64,000 bases of DNA from Epiperipatus broadwayi (lineage: Eukaryota > Onychophora > Udeonychophora > Euonychophora > Peripatidae): the NCBI GenBank assembly GCA_028023455.1, contig JAQFVV010012535.1, positions 310,001 through 374,000 on the forward strand, in the 5' to 3' direction. The position numbers and the translations under genes are program-made. Positions within the stretch are counted from its first letter, which is position 1; every line of letters starts with the position of its first letter. Below the pieces are notes generated by a model that saw nothing but the letters and a program-made list of their open reading frames with translations, did not search any database and was not told where the DNA came from. This document shows, one piece after another, positions 24,121 to 36,410 of this stretch.

Positions 24121-25639
24121 AATTATCATCTACCCTCTTAATTTGTAATTCCAAATATATGAATCAAATATAAACAATTTTTTTAGCTTATATATTCTTA
24201 ATGTGATATTTATTTTCAATCATCGTCTTCTGTGGGAATCTTGTAATCAGTCCAATTACTGTAGCAAATCACTATGTGCAGATGAAATGATAGATAATGG
24301 TATTTTACTTGAGCTAATACAAAGTTGCTTTTTGTAGTTTAGCATAGAAATGAGAATGATTTAATGGTAAGAATTATAGATTTCTATAATGATATCTTGC
24401 ACAAACATGTGGTATTAAAATAAAATTTCAAATTAATCAATCAAAAGTATTTTTTTCACTCATTTTACAACTTTGTAATGAAATGTTATTTGAAGCCTTT
24501 AAAGCAAAATACAATGATGATTAATATTATTGTGTAATACTATTAATACCTCTAGATTTTGAATTCAAACTACCTATTTGTTCATCTGCATAGATCGGAA
24601 ATGATCAAGAAACAATAAAATATCAGCAAGTCTCTGATACATTCTATATAGTTATTTTAATGTTGTATGAATTGTGATAATAAAAAATATAGATTGAACA
24701 TTAAAGACAATAATAGTAATCAACGCAAAACATGTAGATTGGTTTTGAAACAAAATATTATCTAAACACAATCCAATTATTATATGAAATTTTAAACAAA
24801 TATGCTTTCAAGACCTAACAGCATTTGGGTTTGTTTTGAGTAAAATTTTTAGATACTGGAAGCACTGTCGATAAGAAATAAAAAAAAGTTCAAACATAAA
24901 AATACATCAATGTTTTTCCCAAAGAGTAAAATGTTAACATTTTTTTAGTATAGTACTATGGTAATATTTATTTATATGCTAGGCATATAAAATACCTTCA
25001 GAGTAATATCAACCTTAGATATATGTTAACTAAAATGTTACAAAACATATTCATTTATAGTAATAAAATCTGGAAATAACTTTTTAGAATGTATTAAGAA
25101 ATTTGGCAACCAGAATTGTAATGAAAATACAGAGTGACTTTTGAAAGAAGTATATTTTAAACTAAGTATCATGGTTACCTTTATAAATTAATAACAGAAT
25201 TTGAATGATAGTTATATTTTATTATTAACAGTTTTTTTATAAATCTTGTAAGGAAAATAGAAAAAAATCTAAAGAAGATTCTTGTACAGTCAAAACTATC
25301 GGTTTGAATGGAGAATTTAATATATTTATTATAGGGTATGCATAAAATTGTGTTGAATGTTATTAATATTCATGATACAAGATTTGTCTTTTTTCATATT
25401 TCTTTTAAGTAAATGTTAAATAGGCTTAAATTAGTCAGTGCCGAGTAAAGATCTCTCTGGATTTTACATAGGAATGATAAAAAAATAATTATCACCAGAC
25501 TAATGAAATTAGCAATTCTCATTCTTATTATTATTTATAAAAAAAACAAATAATTTATTAAACAAGAAAAAAATTGTTACAATTGTTAAATTAAATTTAC
25601 ATGACTTTGAACTAAACTGTCTTCTGCTTCAAAGAAGCC

Positions 25640-27080
25640 ACTCTGGTTCTAGTCCCAAACAAGTTGTTTCCTTGTAATTTCGAGGTATGCTTTGAAAAAA
25701 TGTTTATAAAAACAAAGCCTTATTCCATGTGTCCTAAAATAAATTTGAAGGTGTATTTTGTCTCTGTCTTCAATTTTTTTTATTACTCCAATGTAGGCAT
25801 GCGAGGCACTGAGGGTGTTTTGTTCAAAAATAAATTGGCATCTGATAATCCAGACTGCATAGGAAAGGAAGATGGCCAATCTGATTATGGAAATATCACC
25901 ACTGTTGATGGCTGTCTTAATAGATAATAACATTCTAATATCAACTGTGATTTTAGTTAATATCAATGTTTAATGGTATTAAAGTAGGGACATGTGTAAA
26001 GGAGATGTTGAATAGTTTCATCTGTCATTTTGCAAAGTTGACATTGAGGATCGATGTTATTAAAACCTCTTTTCCACATTAGAAAGTAGTTAGTGGGTAA
26101 TGCTAGTAGGTTCAGCTTTATGATAAAGTCAATAAATTTTGGTTCAATGTACCAACTTTTGAGTTTTTTGATTAATAGTTGTTATTTAGACCAATTTCAC
26201 TGTGAAGTAAAGCTTGATCCTTATAAATCAGGCCATAAATTTCCCAGTATGTCTATTTGCATTGAAAGGAAGACTGTGTTACATCTACGATTCCTTTTGC
26301 AAAGTTTAAAATTCCCATAATCCACTTACTCTCAATGGGAGGAGGGTATCTGTGGGTTCTATTGGAAGAGGAAAATTTGAATTTTCTTGTTCCCTGTACA
26401 TTGCTCATAAGGCATTAAATACTTTGTGGGCATAGCATGTGGAGACTGTAGTCCCATCCCATTTAATTCTTTAGGCATATGCATTTTGGCTATACTAATA
26501 GCAACCACTTTGCCCTTCCAAAAAAGTCTGGAGCAGATGGAATTAATCTTATTGACAAAGACTTTGATTGGTTTGATTATAGGCAGGAAGTAGTTTATTC
26601 TCGGCAAAATCAGCATGTTTAGTAGTAAAGTTTTGCCAGGTGGGGAGAGTGAAATTTGAGTCAGTGAATTGACTGTTTTCATGGTTTTGTCAAGAATGTT
26701 TTGTTGAATAACTTTTCTCATTTGTGTGTAAGATTTGTACAATGGAAAACCTAAAAAATTTTGGGGTTCTGAAGTAAATTGAGATTGTATGGGTGTGCCA
26801 GTGAACATTTTCCTAACAGAAGACTTGGAGTAATTTACACGAAGATTTAATTTGGATTCGTATTTATTAATAATTTGTTGGATGATTGGAAGGAACTTTT
26901 TATTTGGCAAAAAGATGGTTACATCATCCGCATAGGAAATGTGGTGTACCTCTTTTTTAAGTGTCGGTAGGTAGATTCCAGGCACTCTCCTCTCAATCTC
27001 ATGCAGAAGAGGGTTGATATATGCTATAAAACAAAGTGTGCTTAATAGAGAATAGGTAAATTTGTATTTCTTAGCCAATA
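25640..27080 (-). pseudogene. L1/Tx1-like LINE, reverse-transcriptase second half and C-terminus
   Basis: The minus-strand frame 27078-26359 contains AYINPLLHEIERRVPGIYLP, the catalytic box ISYADDVTIF, LRVNYSKSS, LGFPLYKS and RINYFLPIIKP, then the L1/Tx1-type FWKGKVVAISIAKMHMP block. Beyond a frame break (26350-25970) a zinc knuckle CQLCKMTDETIQHLLYTC (C-x2-C-x8-H-x4-C) is readable. Frame 25966-25649 gives the terminal helical region. LINE RTs copy their own RNA at a nicked chromosomal target. The copy is 5'-truncated at about 27080, lacks the endonuclease and has frame breaks, so it is dead. It lies within the large PEBP intron, antisense to it. Confidence 0.85.
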
Positions 27081-27660
27081 ATTAATGAAATAGCAGAATT
27101 AGAAATGCACAATTAGAAATGAAAAAAAAATCAACTATTTAAAAAAACACTAATTTTCATTTAGGTTTAAATCCTAGGTCATGGAGCAGCAAATATAATC
27201 CTCAGTTTTAGAAGAAACAAATGTATTAACTGCTATCTCACAAAATCATTATTTCATTTAAGCTTTAATATATAATACAAAGTTATCATATAAGTATAGC
27301 ATTTTTGTGTTTTATATAGTTCTCATTTATTTTTATCATGAATTTAATAAAAACTACATTATATATATATACACACACAATAATCCTCATCTTTTAAATA
27401 TATCCAAAAATGTTAATAATTACCCTGAATCAGCATCCACATAATTTGTGAAGTTATTATAATTTTAAAAGCTTTGCACTTCTATTTACCTGATTTTATA
27501 GTAATGATGATTTTAAAAAATACTTGGCATTACATATCTTCGAAATGTAAATTTTTAAATTGAAGCCTCTCATAACTTTAGCAATGACAATATAAAAATG
27601 GTAAAGTTAATCATATGTTTCATTCCCATAAAAGTATGACTTTTAGTTCATTTCATTAGT

Positions 27661-27762
27661 CAAATTGGTGGTCGAGAAGTCAGCGACAGCTGCTTTACAT
27701 GCAGTTGTCCCGGGTTCGCGGGTTCGCTTCCCGGCTGATGCTATGACACATGAGAAAAAAAT
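27661..27762 (+). mobile_element. tRNA-derived SINE
   Basis: TTGGTGGTCGAGAAGTCAGC, TGCTTTACATGCAGTTGTCC, then GGGTTCGC duplicated in tandem and CTTCCCGGCTGATGCTATGA, CACATGAG and an A tail. Same family as 9326-9420. The B-box GGGTTCG is duplicated by 8 bp. No clear target-site duplication was found. Confidence 0.85.
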
Positions 27763-28136
27763 TTAATACTTGCTAATCTGTGAGGATTGAAATTTACTTA
27801 ATTAGAAACACAGATACCATTCTGTTCAAAAACTTACATTGCAATAACAAAAGTATCTGTTACAAATGATTTTCAAATTAAGATACGGTTTTTGTAAATT
27901 CGACTGCGTAAACTAAGCTATTTTTTTTTCCACTTCATGCATCACTTTCATCAATCCAATAAAAATTTTATAATTTTCTTTAAGTTACAAATATTTCAAA
28001 AATTCACCATTCATTCATCTTGCATTTTTATTCAAGATCAATGAATACAAAAAACTTGTTTAAGAATGTAAATGTGTGCATGTGTACAATATCTGCTATA
28101 TATATATATATTATTTATTTTGTATTTTTATTTTAG

Positions 28137-28339
28137 CATATCAATCTCCAAAACCACATGGAAGAGGAGTCCATCATTATCAGTTTTATCTCTTTAAACA
28201 AGCAGAAGAGAAATTTAATAAAGAAATATGTAAAGATGTGAATAACCAACGTGGAAATTTCGACTTAAAAAAGGTTTTACAAAATCCAGAAGTTACACTT
28301 GTAGGTGTTTTCCAATTTAGAGCAAATGAGAAACGTTGA
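28137..28339 (+). CDS. Terminal exon of a PEBP-family (phosphatidylethanolamine-binding protein) gene
   Basis: Follows a strong acceptor (TTTTATTTTAG). The protein reads YQSPKPHGRGVHHYQFYLFK, the PEBP signature Y-x-x-P-x-P-x-G-x-G-x-H-R/H-Y-x-F-x-x-F/Y near the anion-binding pocket. It then gives a charged segment, RGNFDLKKVLQNPEVTLVGV (the conserved R-x-x-F...L...P-V-x-G strand) and FQFRANEKR, ending at TGA 28337-28339. PEBPs are small globular proteins that bind phospholipid head groups and modulate signalling; the exact role here is unknown. YQ-x-P and HHYQF resemble PEBP4-type members more than PEBP1. About 67 codons are in this exon. It appears intact, with no stop or frame break. Confidence 0.85.
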
Positions 28340-28451
28340 AGTATTTCAACTAGGAAGTTTTTATTGTTAACATTTTTTTTAAAAAAAAAAGGTTCAAAAA
28401 TGGGATCATAAATATTATATCTTTCAGTTAAAAAAAAAAAAACAATAATAA

Positions 28452-28457
28452 AATAAA
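28452..28457 (+). promoter_or_regulatory. Polyadenylation signal AATAAA of the PEBP-family gene
   Basis: AATAAA about 110 bases after the stop codon, after A-rich 3' UTR and followed by a T-rich stretch. The 3' end of the opposing LINE begins just beyond it. Confidence 0.55.
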
Positions 28458-29127
28458 CTGTTTTGCAGTTATTGTCTTTTTTTCATTTGTCACATATACA
28501 CTCTGCAGTACATATGTTGCAAGGTAATGTGCTGTGACTTCTTTACCTAAGTAAGAAATCTGTCAGACACTATGCCCAGAGAAACCTGATAGCTACCTTC
28601 CCTTCCATTTCTATTCTCCATCCTAAGATTTGCCCTATATTCTTCTGTATTTTGCTCCATCTCATTTCCAGATTCACTGTATGACCTCTATATCTAGATT
28701 CTTCTTATCTTTTTCCAAACTAAGAATCCACTTTGTATATAATCACTTTTTTATATTTATTTTTCCACAACTTCATTATTTTTAACGTTTCATTCAATTA
28801 GCAGATGCCTAAAATTTTTCATACTTTCCCTACATAACTTGCAGAATAAATCACCTACATTTCACCATTTATATGCATACTCCCTATTTGCTAATGATCC
28901 TGTTTGAGCTTTAAACAGTAAACTACTTTCCTTGCTATTATTGTAAATTAAATCACAACCAATATTCTGTTTACTTCTATATATATTTAAACTGTAGTTC
29001 TCCATCTCTCCAACTCTCTATTTTTATTAATGCATCCATTCTTCTATCTCTTTCTTTGCCACTATAGTACTCAACAACTCTTCTATAACAATCATCCCAC
29101 CATTTGTACAAGTATATTGATATAAAG

Positions 29128-29337
29128 TTATTCAAATCTTCTGCATATCATACTATTTTTACTCACCCATGTTGTTGCATGTTCTTTACTCACAACCCAG
29201 TTAAATACTATTTTGGCTAGTCTCTTACTATCCATAAATTGCAATCTACCAAACATTTTTATTTTACTTTTTGCATCTCTCATATAAAAACTTGACCATC
29301 CCATTTCTCCTTGAATTACCTTCTTTGCAGTTCCCAC
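29128..29337 (-). pseudogene. LINE C-terminal region downstream of reverse transcriptase
   Basis: GEMGWSSFYMRDAKSKIKMF and a following R-L-x-x-M...R-L-A-K form the G-E-x-G-W-x-S...R...K-L...R-L block typical of the region after the RT in several LINE clades. It is part of the element spanning 28500-33080 and is cut off from the RT frame by stops. Confidence 0.65.
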
Positions 29338-29689
29338 ATCTGCATCTTTTTGTTTTTCTTTGTACTTTTTCTAAGTAATCTATCATCTTTTTACTAACAC
29401 CTTATGCATCATTACCATAAGTTAACCTTGCTACAACCACTCCCTTCCATACAATTCTTGCTATATCATATTTATTATATGAAAACATTTTGATTTCTTT
29501 ATTAGTTTTTTTTGTTGCCCTATTATCAATTTTTTCTTCCATTCATCCAAGCAATTTCTTTGATTACTTATGATGATTCCCAAATATTATAATTATTCAC
29601 CACATTTAACTTTATATCTCTAATAAATATTCTTCTCTTTCCCCAGCATTTCTCATCATTAGTTTGGAATTTTATTTACTGAATTTAAT

Positions 29690-30809
29690 CTCTATCTTGC
29701 ACATATCTACTGCATAACTTTCATATCTTCTCTACTTTCTATACACAAAAAGATGTCATCAGCAAATAAAAGACCTGGTAATATATACATTCTCTTGCCA
29801 TCTATTAATGGTACCTCTATCCCTCTCACTATTTTTTATTGTTCCCTCCATTTTTCTCAAATGAAATAAAAACAAAATAGGTGACATAGAGCATCCTTGC
29901 TTTAATCCCATTCCATTTGTAACTTTAACTGGTTCTATATTCCCTAATTGATACATATAGTAATTATTTTTATACAATCTCTTAATAAGATACACTATAG
30001 CTCCATTCATTCCCAAATTTGTTAAACTTACCCATAATCTATTTCTATTTACTCTATCACAGGCCTTCTCTATATCTATAAAAACCATATATAACTGTCT
30101 ACCTGTATTTCTAGTCATATCTATAAGTTGTGTAAATACAAATAAACTATCTCCTATATGCCTATCCAATCGAAAATCTTGCATTTCTCACATTATATTA
30201 TGTTCTTACATTTATTTTGTAACCCTTCCAGCTACCATATATGCAAAAACTTTATATAACACTGATGTTACCACTGTCAGCCTATAATTGCTTAACTTTC
30301 TAAGATTCTTACCTTTTCCTTTAAATAGTAGTCTTACTCTTGTATTACTTCAACCATCCAGAAAATCTCTGTTCGGTTCTATCTTATTAAAGCATGACAA
30401 CAGGTATAATTTTTTCCCTGTTTTCTAAATTCATTACCATATCTGCTGGCCATACATCTAAATCTCTTGCTTTTCCACTTTTAAATTTCTTCCCTGCCTC
30501 ATTAAAGTCATTTTCTATAAACCTAATATTTCTATTAGTATATGCTTTTATGTTTGTTATCACTCCATCCTTCACATCTAACATCTTTTCTATATCCATT
30601 ACATACTTATTTAAAATTGTCTCTACTTCTTCTCTAGAGCTGCACTCTATTCCCTCATCATCTATTAATGCTATTTTTCTCTCCCCTCCATTCCTTCTTT
30701 TAATATATTTCCAAAATTTTTTACTCCCTTCTCTTCCACTTTTGTTAATATCCTCCAACAATTTACTATTTAATTTCATTCTTGCTATATAATTATCTAT
30801 TTTAACCAA
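29690..30809 (-). pseudogene. LINE reverse transcriptase fragment
   Basis: The frame 30809-30387 holds the linker (KKFWKYIKRRNGG) and the N-terminal RT approach (ENDFNEAGKKFKSGKARDLD). 30184-29759 continues with LYMVFIDIEKACDRVNRNRL, carrying the first catalytic Asp (F-I-D-x-E-K-A-x-D), then VTNGMGLKQGCSMSPILFLF. After a frame break LLFADDIFL is readable near 29751-29775 (the catalytic F-A-D-D box). The residue pattern is that of an RNA-dependent DNA polymerase of a LINE. Frame breaks near 30190-30380 and 29760 show decay. Confidence 0.8.
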
Positions 30810-31099
30810 CTTTTTAAAAAAAAAAAAAAAAAAAAACTTTTCTCATTTGACATTAACATCTTTTTCATTTTCTTTGTTCTTAACAGCAGACTTATATTCT
30901 CTGCATGCTTTTTTCCTTTTTTTTAACATTTTTACTAACTGTCACTCTTCTATTACCTTTATTCTTCTGAATATTCTCATTTAAAACATTATTTACCACT
31001 TTTTCTACTTCACCACACCAGTCCTTATATTCATCCCCAACTAACACTTCCATGACTTCTTCAACTTTTATTTTATATTCTTCTAACTTATCCTTATCA

Positions 31100-31870
31100 T
31101 TCATTCTCCATCAACATCTTTCACTATCCTTTCTTCTACTGTTTTCCATCAGATTACTAACCATTTTTACTATAAAGAAATTATGATCATTATTACATAC
31201 TCTCTCTTCATTATCAAACACATTAATTTTTTGTACTTTATTTATTACCTTTATCTCTACTAATATATAATATATTGTGTAAATTATATTATTTCTATAC
31301 AATATGTATTGTCCCTCATAAATATTTGATGTTTCCAATGCTCGAATTCACCCTCTCACAAAATTTCTTCAAACACTGTCCATTCTTGTTATCTATATCA
31401 CCAATTTATTCAATATGCCCATTCATATCTCCTATAACCATTATTTTCTTTCCCTTTTTAAAAACTCTGTACATGCTTAACTAGGTGTTCATATATGCTA
31501 CTGTTCTACTCCATTATAGTTTGACTATCTCCAATGGCTATATATGCTATAGCTAACATCCATTCTTGTCCTTCTAGCCTTATCTCAAACCACAAATGGT
31601 CTTGACATTTAGCAGTATTTAAATATTTTTTATCATAACTCCTTTATCACCACCCCTTTTTTTTTTTTTATTTATATCCTACCATACCAAGTCTTCCAGT
31701 GTAAGTTATTTTACTTTTAGCTTTGTTTCCACTACTTCTAGTATCTCAAGCTCTTAATTTTTAACTGCTTCATTTAATGCCAGTAACTTTTGTGGCTTCC
31801 TACCACTTTGCATATTTAAATATTCTATTTTAACAATTTTCTTTTCTAACTACTCTTTTATAAATTATTT
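31100..31870 (-). pseudogene. LINE apurinic-type endonuclease fragment
   Basis: The minus strand shows LNMQSGRKPQKLLALNEAV (N-terminal N-x-Q/G motif), LEILEVVETKL (the catalytic E-T-x-L), and IGDMNGHIE near 31413-31437 (the G-D-x-N motif), followed by NKNGQCLKKFCE. These are the ordered motifs of the endonuclease that nicks target DNA for LINE insertion. Several in-frame stops separate them. Nearer the RT, 31104-30892 is a charged linker. Confidence 0.7.
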
Positions 31871-32044
31871 TGACTCTTTCTTCTCCATTACATTTATAAA
31901 TAACTTGCTTACCATTAATTTTACAGAATCATTCTGTCTTCACATCTACATTTATATCTAAATCAGCTACTCTTTGTTTATTTCTTACATCTTGTCCATT
32001 CTTATTTTTTCTGATAACACTGCAATTTAAAATGCCACCACTCT

Positions 32045-32830
32045 TTATAAGTTTCCCAAACTATATTCTTTATTAGTCAAACTCTGTAAAACTTCACATC
32101 CTTGTTTTGCTAAGTGCAATCCATCTTTACTATATAACTGCCTCTTACTAATAAAAAAAATCTCCCACATCTACAAACATAACATCATTTCTCTCACACA
32201 TTTTTTTCAATTTCTCATTTATAGAACATGCCATATGTAACATATATATTGTCAAATATTGGTAATAATTCAACTAGTTCTAATCTTTCTTTAATCTTAT
32301 TCAAATTACTATTGAATTTATATACTCATCCATCACTCTCTATTAGCTCTGACAAATTTTTTGTCCATACCATAACATAATATCTCTACTTCCTTGTTTC
32401 TTTACCTTATCTGTAACACCCCCAATTCTAGCTCCAAACATATTCTTACATACCTGTTTCTATTATTTCTTGCAATTACATTTCTACATTCTCTAATTAG
32501 TGAATCTCCTATCAGTACTGTCTCATACTTTACTTTTCCTACTTCATTTGTAACATTTTCTTCCACCTTTTGTATCTCCTTATCTACTTCTTTTTTATCA
32601 TTTCTATTCAATAATTCCTTTATCTGCTCACACTTCATCTCTAATTATTTTAATTTTGCTTCTACGTCCTTTATCTCTTCCTCTATCTTACTTATTTTTT
32701 GGATAACTATCTCTTTTGCACTACTTATTTTTTTATTTCTATCTCTTGTGACTCCACTAAAAACACACACTATTCTATTTTCCTCAATTATATTGTGCTC
32801 CATTTCTCCTGACTTTTTCTTTACACTATC
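32045..32830 (-). pseudogene. LINE ORF1 with coiled coil and SGNH/GDSL esterase-like domain
   Basis: From about 32830 the minus strand gives a Lys/Glu-rich coiled coil, then YETVLIGDSLIREC with G-D-S at about 32501-32509 (nucleophile block). After decayed sequence it reads NDVMFVDVGDFF and LYSKDGLHLAKQGCEV (D-G-x-H block, 32111-32140), ending at a stop at 32045-32047. These are blocks I and V of SGNH hydrolases in the right order. Esterase domains are known in ORF1 of some CR1-like LINEs; their role in retrotransposition is not settled. Frameshifts and stops lie between the blocks. Confidence 0.7.
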
Positions 32831-33080
32831 TAAACTTAAAAACTATTTTTTCACCTCTTTTATCACATTTACTTACTGTCTATATAACCATAAGCCTGTT
32901 GCATACTTCCTAGTCTTATTTAAGCATTTCAAATGATAAACCTCAACACATATGGTATACTCTACAATAGCATGTCTAATTTCTTTCTGACCATTATATA
33001 TACTTTGTGGAACACAAATGCAATTTATATTCCTTATTTTTCAAGTCCCCTACTCCATATTTAACTTTCTACAAACTTCT

Positions 33081-34173
33081 TTACATAAAAGGGGAAAAAC
33101 TTTTTTTTTTCAACGGCAATCGATAAGCCTTACGCCTCAAAATGTTATCTTCTTTCTCAAATAAATTACGCTCTAAAATTAAAAAATTCTTGAATAGCAA
33201 ATCTACTAAAAAAAACAACTAATCTTACATATAACTTAATTTTAAAGCCTCCTTGCAGTAATACGCACACACAAAAATATATTTTTCTCTTTTTATATTT
33301 AAGATGGTGTAATGAAACGCTTTCCAAATATTATCAATATTATTCCCGATATTTACAAATCCAATTAAATCTGTATTCACTCAATTTTCTTTTCATTTCC
33401 ACCCAGTAAGCAAAAAATTTTAGTAGTATCATTTTTTTCTTTTTCAGCTCATTATGAAAAGATAATATTAGGTATTATGCATAATAACAATAAAATCTCT
33501 TTATTCAAACAACATTTAAATCTATTCTGCTTGTTGTTAATGATATATGAGTGCTTAATCCAGTTTATGAAATAGATTTCCATGAAACCCGTTCTGAGAG
33601 TCTCATGTTTTCATAGTTTATAATTCAAAATTTCCCTGTTCTATGTACCATTCAATTTTTAGTTTTCAAAGTGGACAGATAGATGATATGTAAACTGCAA
33701 TATATTAATTTACTGTGTGTTTTAATAAATAATTATAACTCTATAACTGATTATTATAAATATATGTAATTCTTTTGGTGAAAATGAAAGTAAGCTCTTA
33801 TTTCACTAAAACATATTTTTATAAATATTATTAACAATATAAAAGGCAACATATTAATGATTGTGAATTTGATCCGTCACTTTCATGTAAATACATTTTT
33901 TACAAATTTATATACATATATATATTACTATTCTTAAACACACAAATATGTGCTTTTTAAATATAAAATATATTAAATTTAATAAATGTGTGTTACCTTA
34001 CACACTTTTAAATAAAGTAAATAAAATTGGCTTAATACATTTAGAAATTGATGCCTATTTTGAGGTGTAATTAAAGATGGTTGAATATTTAAACAATGAT
34101 GAAGAAAAAGACTCCTTTGAATTATGTTCTGAAAACTCATTATGGTCAGAGTTGATAATTTGACTATTATATA
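33081..34173. other. AT-rich sequence without recognised features
   Basis: Nothing supported between the 5' end of the LINE and the SINE. Confidence 0.5.
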
Positions 34174-34184
34174 TAATGTACATT

Positions 34185-34292
34185 TTTTTTTTTTCTCATG
34201 TGTCATAGCATCAGCCGGGAAGCGAACCCGCCAACCCGGGACAACTGCTCGTAAAGCAGCCGTCGCTGACCTCTCGTCCACCAATGCTTGAC
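34185..34292 (-). mobile_element. tRNA-derived SINE with 11-bp target-site duplication
   Basis: T tail, then CTCATGTGTCATAGCATCAG, CCGGGAAGCGAACCC, GGGACAACTGCTCGTAAAGC and CTCTCGTCCACCAATGCTTG: a near full-length minus-strand copy of the family at 9326-9420. TAATGTACATT is present at 34174-34184 and 34293-34303. It is the least decayed copy and keeps both promoter boxes. Confidence 0.88.
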
Positions 34293-34303
34293 TAATGTAC
34301 ATT

Positions 34304-36410
34304 ATTTTTACAATGAAATGAAATAGAAAATTAAAATTCTTTCATTCATATGTCACCGAAAATTTATAGCCCTTTAATATATTTAACATAATTTATTATT
34401 ATAACATATGTGAGAATCTGTATATATATTTACAGATTATATAAGTTTATAAAAATTTGGTATAAGTATTTTAAAAACAGTTTTAAATCAATTGATGTGG
34501 TATTGATACATCAATGAAAAAGTTGATCAGTTAAAAAATCAGAAAAGGTCAAATATGCTTATCCTTATTCATTGTCTATACTTATATATTATTCTTAATT
34601 TATAAAAAGAATATATTTGTAATTATATGTCAATTATTATTTCATAATATACAGTTGCAAAACAATAATACATCAAAAACAATATATCGGAACACTATTG
34701 ACTCAGCCTAAGTGGAAGTGAAATTATATAGTCAGAATTTTGTATTCTTATCATTTATTTATGAAAATTTTGGTCAATTTATTCACACAATTGTATGTTT
34801 AAAATGTCCATGAATAAGTACTTTCTTCTACTTTGATATTAAAAATTTGGTGACTAGAGTAAAGCTTCTCTTTACAAAGAGATCGTGATAATTTTCTATT
34901 TATTGTCAATTCTATGGAAAATAGAAAACTAAAAGATTCACAGTCTTTAGCTAAATGTTCACTTCGAAATATCAACAGAAAATGAATTTTTGTGAAATAA
35001 TCATTTTTATATTGGACCAATTTCTTAAAAAGTATACAAAATTTTTTTTAGTTTTTATTTTGAACTTTAGGTAAAACTTTTTTTAAATGTAAATGTGTAA
35101 TCATTTAAATGTATCTTTTTTATTTATTTATGTTGTACAGCAATAAAGTTATATAAATTGATACATTTCTAAATATTTCTTCCTTTTACCATTACTTTTA
35201 CAATTTGCAAAAATGGTGCAATTTATATAATTCAAATATAGTGATATGTATAGATGACTTTTTAAAATTCATATCATTGAAATTCTAATTAAATCTTACG
35301 TTAAATAAAAAAAAGTTAATCTTTTGATCAACAATTGTATCAACAATTTGCAAATAAGTAAATAAATAGTTGTAGGAATATGTTATCTTAAATTAATTTT
35401 TTTTTGTATTGTGAAACAGATAATGATGTCTAATTACTTGTTTCAAATTTTGCACAAATTAAAAAGAAGTAACTATGGAATTTTTATTATGGAATTTTTT
35501 TCTTTGTGCTTTTACCTTAAAATTACACCATCATTCATGCAATATCTTCACGAATACTAAATTGAATTAAAAATTATCTGTAAGATTTTGATATTTTTAA
35601 ATGCCACTATATTATGTACTTTATTTTAAAAATATATTTATTGACATAAAATTTGTACAGTTGAATATTATAATACACTTTGATAATGTTGGCTCAAATC
35701 CATTGGCTTCTTTCATCAAGGCTGGCTTGGTAATGTGGGTGTCCTAGGTCTGATAGATGTATGGCAGAGTCATTAACCACACTAACAGGTTGATGTATGA
35801 ATAAGTAGCATTCCATTTTATTGGTATTGTCCACCCCTTTTGAGGTTGGCTCTATAATGCTGATGTATCAGAACAGGTGTCCATGTGGTGTGGAATCATT
35901 GCCTCTCTAGCAGGATCCAGCATGTTGTATTATATACTACTTTATTTACAATAGACACTATAATGTCGCTATATCAGATCCAATATTATGTACTTTAAAT
36001 GCTGAAATACTTTTAAATAACATTTAAAAAATATAATAAACAAAAACTACTAACAGCAAATCTTTTAAAGATTTAAAAATATGAGAATTGTTATTCAAAT
36101 AAATAAGATTATAATATCTAAAAGATAAAACAGCATTAAGAGAAAGTTTTTCCATTCATCCTTCAAATGGAATAATTAAGAAAAATGCAGTACTTATTAA
36201 GCTTTCCGATTTCCAAGTGATTTTAAGATTTGGAGTAATTTTTCTAAAAGTGTTTTACTTCAAGATTAAAAAAGCTAAATATCCAATGACAGATCAATAT
36301 TGGATGAATAATTAAATGTCTATAAATCATTAGACAAAAAATTCTCAGACTAATGAGAAAATCTTTATGTTTCCTCATATTGTAATTTAATATCAAATAA
36401 CCGTTTTTTT
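34304..36410. other. AT-rich sequence with one GC-richer repeat
   Basis: Nothing recognised except 35680-35960, listed separately. Confidence 0.45.
35680..35960. repeat. GC-richer island with two similar half-units
   Basis: GC content is clearly above the flanks. A first half with GGCTGGCTTGGTAATGTGGG and GTCATTAACCACAC is followed about 145 bases later by GAGGTTGGCTCTATAATGCT and GTGGTGTGGAATCATTGCC, suggesting a diverged tandem pair. No open frame; unclassified repeat. Confidence 0.35.

Larger units (their letters stand above)
10501..28136 (+). other. 17.6-kb intron of the PEBP-family gene
   Basis: Bounded by GTAAGT at 10501 and a pyrimidine-rich TTTTATTTTAG at 28136. It contains minus-strand L1/Tx1-like LINE fragments (14940-15680, 25640-27080), two SINEs, a hAT-type MITE, foldbacks, a tandem/inverted repeat block (16030-18060) and a large divergent direct repeat (20960-24120). 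The rest (for example 15690-16030, 18320-19275, 19390-20950, 24120-25640, 27090-27660) is AT-rich sequence in which I see nothing. Confidence 0.65.
28500..33080 (-). mobile_element. Non-LTR retrotransposon (LINE) with SGNH-esterase ORF1, minus strand
   Basis: On the minus strand, 5' to 3': a coiled-coil/SGNH ORF (about 32830-32045), an exonuclease-endonuclease-phosphatase-type endonuclease (about 31870-31100), reverse transcriptase (about 30810-29690), C-terminal region (29337-29128) and 3' UTR ending near 28500. The plus strand of this region is C/T-rich. Order and domains fit LINEs of the CR1/L2/I group, some of which carry an esterase in ORF1; exact clade not assigned. An A/T homopolymer at about 30815-30834 interrupts it. 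All frames are broken. Confidence 0.8.

Noticed and set aside
30394-30792. 132-codon plus-strand open frame
   Set aside because: Antisense shadow of the LINE linker/RT region on the minus strand; the Ser/Leu/Phe-rich translation has no motif.
32394-32936. 180-codon plus-strand open frame, very Phe/Ser/Ile rich
   Set aside because: Lies antisense to the SGNH/coiled-coil ORF1 of the LINE. The minus-strand reading has GDSL and coiled-coil motifs, this one none; its membrane-like look comes from complementing Lys/Glu codons.
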